DNA of 9,658 bases, taken from positions 1 to 9,658 of the forward strand of contig JBBIRT010000121.1 of assembly GCA_037441725.1 (NCBI GenBank), written 5' to 3'. A model generated the notes under the pieces. The model ran no database searches and was not told where the DNA came from. It was given only the letters and a program-made list of their open reading frames with translations. The stretch is from JBBIRT01 sp037441725. GTDB lineage: Bacteria > Desulfobacterota > BSN033 > UBA1163. The position numbers and the translations under genes are program-made. Shown piece after piece: positions 1 through 6,162 of this stretch. Each line of letters begins with the position of its first letter. The stretch's first letter is position 1.

Positions 1-466
1 CGTCCACTTTCTGTAGAGTAAAATCATTAACCTCCAACCCCTCACTCCAGTCGCCCCGCTTAACATCGGCATTAAGAACCATAGATCCATTTTGACGGAG
101 ATTAAGAATGATTTGGTCTAATCCCTTAATGGTGCGACCTTGTTTTACACATTCGACACGAATCTCATGGAGAGGTTCTAAGACTTCCATGTCCATGGCA
201 TACTTACAAGAAATATCGCAGCCCCCGCACATTTGGCAGTTATAGACCACTTCAAGAAGCTTATCTGAATATTCCAGCTCTCTTTCTAACAGAGCAACCC
301 CAATCGCCAACCTTCCCCCGCCTGAGTATGTATGAAAATTATATCTTGCAATACTTGGGCAGAGATTGACGTATTGAAATCCCTTCACCCTTTCAAGTGG
401 GATGAATTTCCAAGCTGAACATCTGCAGCAGGTCTCCATATCTTGACGATAGGTTTCAAGGGACAT
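1..466 (-). CDS. (Fe-S)-binding protein, GlcF/HdrD-like, partial (C-terminus beyond window)
   Basis: The N-terminal 155 codons are present; the frame stays open to the left edge. Probable electron-transfer partner of the adjacent FAD oxidoreductase, as GlcF is for GlcD. Seen: a complete 4Fe-4S motif CQMCGGCDISC at residues 77-87 (CxxCxxCxxxC), and an earlier incomplete one with Cys13, Cys14 and Cys16, then Trp19 where a third Cys would fall, and Cys36-Pro37. The CCG (cysteine-rich) domains expected in a GlcF/HdrD protein would lie beyond the edge. The ATG at 464-466 is preceded by GGAG (475-478) with an 8-nt spacer, and only 14 bp separate it from the stop of the FAD gene, so the two are almost certainly cotranscribed and coupled. 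No membrane segment is visible in this part. Soluble cytoplasmic location is inferred. The specific substrate is unknown. Confidence 0.8.
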   Translation of the reverse strand, partial: MSLETYRQDMETCCRCSAWKFIPLERVKGFQYVNLCPSIARYNFHTYSGGGRLAIGVALLERELEYSDKLLEVVYNCQMCGGCDISCKYAMDMEVLEPLHEIRVECVKQGRTIKGLDQIILNLRQNGSMVLNADVKRGDWSEGLEVNDFTLQKVD

Positions 467-480
467 GGTCTTCTCTCCAA

Positions 481-1947
481 TTAGAAACATAATTTTCCAG
501 GATTCATAATATTTTTTGGATCTACTATTCCTTTTATCTTTTTCAAAATATTCAGAGTAGCCGCATCTCGATTCATAATCATTTGGGTACACACTCCATA
601 AGGTCTTGAGAAAAAGGCCCCATTTGCCATGAGACGTTGAGTTGCATTCAAGGTAAGCTCCTTGACTCGATCCTTTTCAATACTCTCTTTGGGGTCATAG
701 AAAAGGTTAAATTCGCAGTGGCAGTTGACCCCCTGGACAATAGGTTGGAGATAGATTCCTATTTCATCGATAGGATGATTCGAAACATGAGCTGAGTGGA
801 GCATCGTTTGGATCAAATCTGATAAATGATTAAAAATGGTTAAAAAGAAAATGTCCTGACATCCCCCCTTCAACCGTAATTTCCAATAAGGTTCTTCTGA
901 GGGGTGTTGTATGATCTTTAAAAATTGTTGGGAAGTGACTCCATTCAGGCTTTGCTCGGGTTCTAAGGCTAAACGTTGAGCTAATTCCTTCATATTTTTT
1001 ATCTGTCCGTTGATTCTCTCTTGCGGGAGAAAATCATAAGCTGCGATATTGAAAAAAAGAATCCACGGAGGTAGTCCTTCTTTAATCCTTCGATATTGCT
1101 CTGAACCCTTGGATATCACCATTAGGGCTAAATTTGTAGGATTTAACACAAAACATTCATTCACCAACCTTAATCGGATCAACCAATGTACCATTTCTAA
1201 TATTTTTTTTAGTTGGGAAGAGGTGATAAAAAAAGGTTCCTCCAATTTTGGAAGGAGTTCACATCGGGCACTCACCCAGGTTACGATCCCCATGGTGCCT
1301 TGGGATCCTTGAATCATTCTATACCAAGAAGCTGCAGAAGGACCTGCAGCCTCCTTTTGGGCTCCTCCTGCAGTCCATTGCTCTTCTATCGAACCAGATC
1401 CTGCGGCTGCCCCTGTTCGAAATACTTCTCCGGTTCCAAATACGATCTCAGTACAGGCAAGGGGATCGGCTATGTCCCAGTGATACTTTGGCATTAAAAC
1501 AGGTTCTCTTTCAAGGAGACTACCCACCACTGATTTTGATATACGAGGATGTAAAGGCATGTTGAGTCTTAACCCTTCCTTGGCCACCGATTCAGAAAGT
1601 TCATCAAAGGTAACCCCTGGTTCAAACATCACTACACGATTTTTACGATCGATGTGGATAATCTTCTTCATGTTGCTCAGATCCACCACGATCGCCCCAC
1701 CCATTCCAGGAACGGTGTCCCCTCTAAAATGAGGGGGACCAGAACTGATGGGGACCAGAGGAGTTTCTGTCTCTCTTGCTAAATTCACGATATTGAATAT
1801 TTCCTGTGCATGCTTAGGTCTTATGACCCAATCTGGTTTTATGGGTGGAACAAAGCTCATATCCTTTGAATATTTTATTAAGACATCCTCATCACGGCTC
1901 ACATGGTTAGGGCCAACTATATTGATCAGAGTTGTCTCATCGACCAT
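481..1947 (-). CDS. FAD-binding oxidoreductase, VAO/PCMH (GlcD-like) family
   Basis: A 488-residue flavoprotein, probably a dehydrogenase of a hydroxy acid or alcohol that passes electrons to the downstream Fe-S protein. Seen: a PCMH-type FAD-binding domain at about 38-235, opening with PDWVIRPKHAQEI (38-50), a diphosphate-loop equivalent PLVPISSGPP (63-72), the beta segment IVVDLSNMKKI (86-96), and MIQGSQGTMGIVT (211-223), which is the usual second FAD contact. A C-terminal cap domain follows and the protein ends with DPKNIMNPGKL (476-486), the standard C-terminal signature of the family. The loop at 67-84 is not the GGG/GGT of typical GlcD and is closer in style to 4-cresol dehydrogenase or vanillyl-alcohol oxidase. 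The ATG at 1945-1947 has AAGGAG (1954-1959) 6 nt upstream. First gene of the FAD/Fe-S unit, driven by the promoter near 2056-2085. Family confident, substrate unknown. Confidence 0.88.
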   Translation of the reverse strand: MVDETTLINIVGPNHVSRDEDVLIKYSKDMSFVPPIKPDWVIRPKHAQEIFNIVNLARETETPLVPISSGPPHFRGDTVPGMGGAIVVDLSNMKKIIHIDRKNRVVMFEPGVTFDELSESVAKEGLRLNMPLHPRISKSVVGSLLEREPVLMPKYHWDIADPLACTEIVFGTGEVFRTGAAAGSGSIEEQWTAGGAQKEAAGPSAASWYRMIQGSQGTMGIVTWVSARCELLPKLEEPFFITSSQLKKILEMVHWLIRLRLVNECFVLNPTNLALMVISKGSEQYRRIKEGLPPWILFFNIAAYDFLPQERINGQIKNMKELAQRLALEPEQSLNGVTSQQFLKIIQHPSEEPYWKLRLKGGCQDIFFLTIFNHLSDLIQTMLHSAHVSNHPIDEIGIYLQPIVQGVNCHCEFNLFYDPKESIEKDRVKELTLNATQRLMANGAFFSRPYGVCTQMIMNRDAATLNILKKIKGIVDPKNIMNPGKLCF

Positions 1948-2055
1948 TTCTTTCTCCTTCTAAACCGAATCAATTCTTTTATGATACGAAGGGATGTATA
2001 TTTGGAATAGGTCATAATGATTTAGAATTTTGATCCATGGTTTTAATGTGACTTG

Positions 2056-2085
2056 AATATATAAGAAAAAGGAATTTCATGTCAA
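2056..2085 (-). promoter_or_regulatory. sigma70-type promoter of the FAD/Fe-S unit
   Basis: On the minus strand a perfect -35 TTGACA (2080-2085) is followed by TATATT (2056-2061, 18-bp spacer), overlapping TATATA (2058-2063, 16-bp spacer). The spacer is T-rich. Transcription would begin near 2049, giving a leader of about 100 nt before the ATG at 1947. Read from sequence only; which -10 is used cannot be told. Confidence 0.6.
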
Positions 2086-2173
2086 GAAAAAAGCAATTCC
2101 CTTCGAATCCCTACCTCCCAAGTAGAAATATCTTTCAAAATCTTATCTTCGCACCTCTTTTGAGGGAGATATC

Positions 2174-2202
2174 TTGACTCCTCCTGAGGTTCCATTTATA
2201 CT
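2174..2202 (+). promoter_or_regulatory. sigma70-type promoter of the URO-D-like gene
   Basis: TTGACT (2174-2179), exact 17-bp spacer, TATACT (2197-2202). Transcription would start around 2209, about 58 nt before the ATG at 2267. This also argues against a TTG start at 2174, because that codon would be inside the -35 hexamer. Confidence 0.65.
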
Positions 2203-2250
2203 CTCGGCTAATAAAAAAATCTTTCATTGCATTTGTAATGATCAAAATCA

Positions 2251-2260
2251 GGAAGGAGAA
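2251..2260 (+). promoter_or_regulatory. ribosome binding site that fixes the URO-D-like start
   Basis: GGAAGGAGAA lies just before the ATG at 2267, with AAGGAG ending 8 nt upstream of it. No comparable site precedes the in-frame TTG at 2174, so the start at 2267 is preferred. Confidence 0.75.
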
Positions 2261-2266
2261 CATAGA

Positions 2267-3654
2267 ATGGAACAAAAAAAGAAATGGAGCGACTTATCTT
2301 CTGAAGAAAAGAGAAGCCAACGTTTTAACCGTTGGCTCTCTCCACCAGGAGTTAAATTTATTAGCCAAGAAGCTGAAAAAAATTATAAGGCGAGGGTCAC
2401 ACGATTTATTAAAACCATCCAATTAGAGGAACCTGACCGTGTTCCTGTGATATTGCCATCAGGTTTTTTCCCTGCCCAGTATGCAGGGGTTTCACTGAAA
2501 ACGGTAATGTATGACTATAGTGAACTTCGTCGGGCCTGGTTGAAGTTCTTAAATGATTTTGAGATGGATAGCTTTACAGGCCCAAGCCTTGTCTTCCCAG
2601 GAAAGATGATTGAAGACATTGAGTACAGGTTATACTGCTGGCCAGGACATGGCCTGGCTGATCATATCTCAACCTATCAATATGTTGAAGGCGAGTATAT
2701 GGCGGCAGAGGAATACGATGATTTTATCAAAGATCCAATTGATTTTACATTAAGAATTTTAATGTCTAAGACCATAGGGGCCTTTAAGGGTTTTAGGAAA
2801 TTGTCCCCCCTTACCCCTTTCTTTGGTAACCCGATCCCTTTCATAACTCAGTTCAGTGATCCAGAAATCCAAGAATCAATGCAGGCCCTTTTAAAGGCGG
2901 CCCACGAAGGGTTAAAGTGGCAGAACATAGTCAAGGAGATTAATCAGGAAATCCTTGAAGCCGGGGTCCCATTGATCCGAGGATCAATGTCCAGTGCTCC
3001 TTTTGATTTGATGGGAGACACCCTGAGAGGGACAAAAGGAATTATGATGGATATGTACCAAAGACCTGATAGGCTGATAGAGGCAATGGAAAGGATCACC
3101 CCTATGGTGATTGATTCAACTGTTAGAGCAGCAAATCTTTCGGAGTGTCCTGTTGTCTTTATGCCTTTGCATAAAGGTCCTGGGGGTTTCATGTCCAACA
3201 AACAGTTTGAGACCTTCTATTGGCCTACCCTTAAAAAGGTGATGATGNNNNNNNNNNNNNNNNNNNNNNNNNNNNNNNNNNNNNNNNNNNNNNNNNNNNN
3301 NGGCTGATAGAAGAAGGACTTGTCCCATTCCCCTTTGCAGAGGGAGACTACTTACCCCGCTTAGAAGTGATTAAAGACATGCCAAGGGCCAGGGTGATCT
3401 GGTATTTCGAGGCTATGGATATGGAAAAGGCAAAGAAGGTCCTTGGGGATAATGCTTGTATTGCTGGAAATCTCCCCGTATCTCTCCTTTGCACAGGAAC
3501 GCCCTCTGAAGTAAAAGAGGCCTGCCGTCAACTCATTGAAACCTGTGCCAAGGGAGGAGGATACATCCTCACTGCTTCAGCCGGCATGAACGAAGGTAAT
3601 CCTGAAAACTTAAAGGCGATGATGGACGCCGCTAAGGAATATGGTGTATATTAG
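2267..3654 (+). CDS. uroporphyrinogen decarboxylase (URO-D) superfamily protein, interrupted by an N gap
   Basis: Member of the URO-D/MtaA-like TIM-barrel superfamily, which includes UroD and corrinoid- or coenzyme-M-linked methyltransferases. 327 residues are read before the gap and 116 after it; about 444 aa if the missing piece is one base. Seen: an acidic/basic N-terminal tail, EEPDRVPVIL (54-63), MPLHKGPGGF (299-308), WPTLKKV (319-325), and after the gap LPVSLLCTGTP followed by a Gly-rich GGGYIL strand. The UroD signature RQAGR is absent. The HxC element of the Zn-binding methyltransferases appears here as His302-Lys-Gly, and the C-terminal strand region carries no Cys after GGGYIL, so a canonical Zn site looks missing. 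Monocistronic: own promoter, and a convergent hairpin after the stop. The halves are in different frames as written (see gap). Function unknown; true heme-pathway UroD is unlikely. Confidence 0.85.
3248..3301. other. assembly gap (54 N) inside the URO-D-like gene
   Basis: 54 unresolved bases. The upstream coding frame ends cleanly on a codon at 3247, while the downstream coding frame has codons starting at 3301, 3304 and so on. With exactly 54 bases the upstream frame meets TGA at 3305-3307. An intact gene therefore needs a true gap of length 1 modulo 3. A gap of a single G would restore a Gly codon and join ...KKVMM to G-LIEEGL..., which fits how I remember related proteins reading across this point. 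Confidence 0.95.
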
Positions 3655-3661
3655 AGATAAG

Positions 3662-3696
3662 TCCCTGCACCCCAAATGGAAGATGGAGTGCAGGGA
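3662..3696. terminator. hairpin between convergent genes, possible bidirectional terminator
   Basis: TCCCTGCACCCC (3662-3673) pairs with GGAGTGCAGGGA (3685-3696): nine continuous base pairs, one C-A mismatch, two more pairs, and an 11-nt loop. It sits between the URO-D-like stop (3654) and the stop of the PNPOx-like gene on the other strand (3708), where a shared terminator is expected. Neither side has a real U tract, only a mildly T-rich stretch on the minus strand, so intrinsic termination may be weak or the hairpin may just protect 3' ends. Confidence 0.45.
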
Positions 3697-3707
3697 TGAG
3701 TAAAATC

Positions 3708-4145
3708 TTAGAATCTAATTCTCGGGATTTCAGCTTCTCGACCGCTATTCTCCATTGTCCAGAAAAAAGCCTCTCCTGTTCCTATTCGAAATATTAAGAG
3801 TCGAGGATCCTCAGGAGAGGTGATGCCCATATCCTTTAAAAAAGGTCTGTCCTCAAGAACCTTTGCCTTAAGGGATGTATCCTCTAAGAATTCAACCTTT
3901 CCAGTAATTCTCAACACCTTACCCAGTGCCCCTCCAGGACCAGGGGCATAGAAACAAATCTCAACCTTTGGGTTCTTTTGGAGTTGTCTGGAAAAGGCCT
4001 TGGTTGCCCCTGCCTGGAAGTAGAACCCCTTCTCATTGGCAAACCAGAGCCCAATTGGACGAACTCGAGGTTGGTCATTCTCATTCGTTGCAAAATAGGC
4101 GATTCGTTGTTCATTTGCAAATTTGACACAATCCTTAAAATCCAT
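3708..4145 (-). CDS. pyridoxamine 5'-phosphate oxidase (PNPOx)-like FMN-binding split-barrel protein
   Basis: A 145-residue single-domain protein of the PNPOx-like split-barrel fold, whose members bind FMN, F420 or heme and often act as flavin reductases or stress proteins. Seen: N-terminal helix then IAYFAT (15-20), DQPRVRPIGLWF (24-35), GFYFQAG (40-46), a K-N-P-K-V-E-ICFY segment at 57-66 and LRITGKVEFLED (78-89), the successive strands of the barrel; C-terminal EAFFWTMEN (125-133). Length is typical of the small family, shorter than PdxH, and I see nothing to support true PdxH activity. The ATG at 4143-4145 has AAAGGAG 8 nt upstream. It follows the DppC-type gene by 50 bp with no clear promoter between, so it is probably the last gene of the transporter operon. 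Its role beside a transporter is unclear; it could be a flavin reductase or a redox enzyme acting on the imported solute. Confidence 0.82.
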   Translation of the reverse strand: MDFKDCVKFANEQRIAYFATNENDQPRVRPIGLWFANEKGFYFQAGATKAFSRQLQKNPKVEICFYAPGPGGALGKVLRITGKVEFLEDTSLKAKVLEDRPFLKDMGITSPEDPRLLIFRIGTGEAFFWTMENSGREAEIPRIRF

Positions 4146-4195
4146 TTCATCGTCTCCTTTCTTTTATGATCTTATTGATCAAACAAGTTTCTTCA

Positions 4196-5092
4196 TTAAA
4201 GCTTTCCTCTCAATCTGGGATCGAGTGCATCTCTCAACCCATCGCCCACGATATTGAATGCAAAGACAACAAGCATAATGGCCAGCCCAGGAGCAAAAGA
4301 AAGAACCGGATTTCTCAATAGATATTTATAGCCATCATTCACCATAGCCCCCCAGGCTGCACCAGGGGGTTCAATCCCAATCCCAAGAAAACTGAGGCCT
4401 GCCTCCGCCAAAATGAGGTTCCCCAACTGCATCGTCATCAGGACAATAAGCGGTGGGAAGGCGTTTGGTAAGATATGGGTTAACATGGTACGAATATTGC
4501 TCGAACCCATGGCTCGTTCCGCTAAGATATAATCGTTCTCAATAATACTTAATGTCAATCCATGGGTCACCCTTGCATACCCTGGAATGATAGCGGCACT
4601 TAAGGCGATGATCACATTATGGATGCCTCCTCCCAAAACGGCTGCTATGACCAGCGCTAATAAAATCATTGGAAAGCACATAAATGCATCCATGGCCCTC
4701 ATGATGACCACGTTGGTAATACCACCAAAGTATCCAGAGATTAATCCTAATGTAACTCCAATCACAGAGGCGATTCCAACAGAAACAAAACCTACCATCA
4801 AGGCTGTTCTCGAGCCATAGATGAGACGGCTTAAGGTATCACGGCCTAAAATATCTGTTCCTAAAAGATTTCTTTTATTGGGTTGAATTAAGGAGTCTGC
4901 CACGCCTGGTTTATAGGGATCAAAAGGTGCAAGCCAAGGGGCGAAGATAGCAGAAAAGACCAAGACTAATAAGATGATGAAACCAAAGAGAACCCCTCCC
5001 CTTGAAAAAAAGACCCTTCGAAATCGTTTCCATTCGCTGATATGAGGTGGAGCCTCTGGAATGCCTGTCATAGGAATCTGTTTCCTCACCAT
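4196..5092 (-). CDS. ABC transporter permease, DppC/OppC type
   Basis: Inner-membrane permease of the peptide/nickel/opine importer family, 298 residues. Seen: a cytoplasmic N-terminal tail with a first membrane segment at about 33-52, the N-terminal DppC hallmark LLGTDILGRDTLSRLIYGSR (76-95), membrane segments at about 98-120, 138-155, 158-172, 212-232 and 265-285, and the EAA loop ERAMGSSNIRTMLTHILPN (192-210) that docks onto the ATPase. C-terminal GDGLRDALDPRLRG (283-296) is standard. The ATG at 5090-5092 has AAGGA upstream and lies 14 bp after the stop of the DppB-type gene, so the two are translated as a pair. They should form the heterodimeric channel. No DppD or DppF ATPase gene follows: the next gene is PNPOx-like. 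Substrate cannot be inferred from permeases. Confidence 0.92.
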   Translation of the reverse strand: MVRKQIPMTGIPEAPPHISEWKRFRRVFFSRGGVLFGFIILLVLVFSAIFAPWLAPFDPYKPGVADSLIQPNKRNLLGTDILGRDTLSRLIYGSRTALMVGFVSVGIASVIGVTLGLISGYFGGITNVVIMRAMDAFMCFPMILLALVIAAVLGGGIHNVIIALSAAIIPGYARVTHGLTLSIIENDYILAERAMGSSNIRTMLTHILPNAFPPLIVLMTMQLGNLILAEAGLSFLGIGIEPPGAAWGAMVNDGYKYLLRNPVLSFAPGLAIMLVVFAFNIVGDGLRDALDPRLRGKL

Positions 5093-5106
5093 TATCCTTC
5101 TTGATT

Positions 5107-6066
5107 CTACCCATATCGGATTCGAGGATCAAACCAACCATAAGAAATATCTACAACTAAATTAACTACCAACACGACTACGGCGATAATGAGGGTGATG
5201 GCCTGAACCACAACATAATCCTGACCCAGGATACTGCTCACCAATAATCTTCCAATCCCTGGAATTGCAAATACGGTTTCAACCAGTACTGATCCACCGA
5301 AGATAATACCCACACCGATCCCCATTAGGGTGATTACAGGGATGAGGCTATTTTTTAAAGCGTGTCGAATCACAATGGTCCTCTCCCTTAACCCCTTAGA
5401 CCAGGCTGTGCGAATGTAGTCCTGACCGATCACCTCAAGCATGCTAGACCTCATCTGGCGGGCGTTAGCGGCCAATCCAAAAACGGCAAGACAGATGACA
5501 GGCATGACGATCTGTTTGGTGCTCAACCAGAAATCCTCAAAGGGTGAGGTATAACCTGAAATGGGAAACCATTTAAGCTTAAGCCCAAAGGCATAGATTA
5601 ACAATATCCCTAACCAGAAAACAGGGATAGTAATCCCAATATAGGTCACAGGGGTTAATATTTTATCCAACCATTTGCCTCGCCTGATAGCAGAAATCAA
5701 CCCTGTAAGAATACCAAAAAGGGCGCCGAAGATGAATGCAAGAAACCCCAAGTGAAGCGTGACTGGGAATCGCTCAAGGAGGAGTTTCCCCACCTTTTCA
5801 CGGTAAAATATTGAAGTGCCTAAATCCCCTTTCAATACCCCTAATAACCAATTCAAATATTGAACGAAGATTGGACGATCCAGACCATATTCATGCCGAA
5901 GTTTATCGAGCATCTCTGGGGGCATGGCCTCTAACTGGGCTGTCTGAGCAACATAGATGATTAATGGGTCCCCAGGTAATAACCTCATAATGAAGAAAAC
6001 GATTAAAGTCACTAAAATAAGAACGACTAATCCATGGATCAGTCGACGAATAATATAAGTCGCCAT
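5107..6066 (-). CDS. ABC transporter permease, DppB/OppB type
   Basis: Inner-membrane permease, 319 residues, partner of the DppC-type gene directly downstream. Seen: the N-terminal IIRRLIHGLVVLILVTLIVFF start (5-25) with the first membrane helix, RLLPGDP (28-34) typical of DppB, the periplasmic stretch EYGLDRPIFVQYLNWL (59-74) and GDLGTS (80-85), further helices at about 103-125, 137-160, 185-205, 240-262 and 285-305, the EAA loop in 220-245 with GLRERTIVIRHALKNSLIPV (225-244), and the C-terminal DPRIRYG. Length is normal for the family. The ATG at 6064-6066 has only a modest AGGGGA upstream. It follows the binding protein by 96 bp containing small inverted repeats, which may keep permease expression below that of the binding protein, a common arrangement (inference). 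Confidence 0.92.
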   Translation of the reverse strand: MATYIIRRLIHGLVVLILVTLIVFFIMRLLPGDPLIIYVAQTAQLEAMPPEMLDKLRHEYGLDRPIFVQYLNWLLGVLKGDLGTSIFYREKVGKLLLERFPVTLHLGFLAFIFGALFGILTGLISAIRRGKWLDKILTPVTYIGITIPVFWLGILLIYAFGLKLKWFPISGYTSPFEDFWLSTKQIVMPVICLAVFGLAANARQMRSSMLEVIGQDYIRTAWSKGLRERTIVIRHALKNSLIPVITLMGIGVGIIFGGSVLVETVFAIPGIGRLLVSSILGQDYVVVQAITLIIAVVVLVVNLVVDISYGWFDPRIRYG

Positions 6067-6107
6067 CCTTATCCCCTGGAAAAATGAGGAAGCCTTCTTT
6101 GGTAGGA

Positions 6108-6122
6108 TTGATTATGAATCAA
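6108..6122. repeat. short inverted repeat between binding protein and DppB-type gene
   Basis: TTGATT (6108-6113) and AATCAA (6117-6122) are perfect arms around ATG. Just beside it GAATC-AA-GATTC overlaps. In the minus-strand transcript this could form a small stem in the spacer after the binding-protein stop. Too short and AT-rich to call a terminator; a 3'-end stabiliser or transcription attenuator is possible but weakly supported. Confidence 0.3.
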
Positions 6123-6162
6123 GATTCCTGAATATTGATATAAATATCTCTATTCAAATCAC

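Larger units (their letters stand above)
1948..2266. other. divergent intergenic region between FAD oxidoreductase and URO-D-like gene
   Basis: A 319-bp stretch without a credible gene. It holds a minus-strand promoter (2056-2085) for the FAD/Fe-S unit and a plus-strand promoter (2174-2202) for the URO-D-like gene, about 90 bp apart. The minus-strand leader is about 100 nt long; I recognise no riboswitch in it. An imperfect inverted repeat GGAATT (2071-2076) / AATTCC (2095-2100) flanks the minus-strand -35 hexamer and could be a regulator site, but arms of 6 bp with an 18-bp gap are weak evidence. Confidence 0.6.

Noticed and set aside
1049..1565. Overlapping plus-strand open frames of 87-105 codons
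   Set aside because: They lie antisense to the FAD oxidoreductase, have no family features or ribosome sites, and their compositions are those of shadow frames.
1948..2048. Riboswitch or leader peptide in the 100-nt leader of the FAD/Fe-S unit
   Set aside because: An 8-codon ATG frame exists but has no ribosome site, and I see no known aptamer pattern or terminator/antiterminator pair.
2174..2266. TTG start that would add 31 residues to the URO-D-like protein
   Set aside because: The TTG is inside the -35 hexamer of a good promoter and lacks a ribosome site; the ATG at 2267 has a strong one.
2238..2426. 62-codon plus-strand frame overlapping the URO-D-like start
   Set aside because: It is out of frame with the conserved protein and shows no recognisable sequence.
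3116..3328. Minus-strand frame running through the N gap
   Set aside because: It depends on unknown bases and is antisense to the URO-D-like gene.
3911..4150. 79-codon minus-strand frame starting 5 bp before the PNPOx-like ATG
   Set aside because: Its ATG is only 3 nt from the ribosome site and the product has no family features; the overlapping frame is clearly PNPOx-like.
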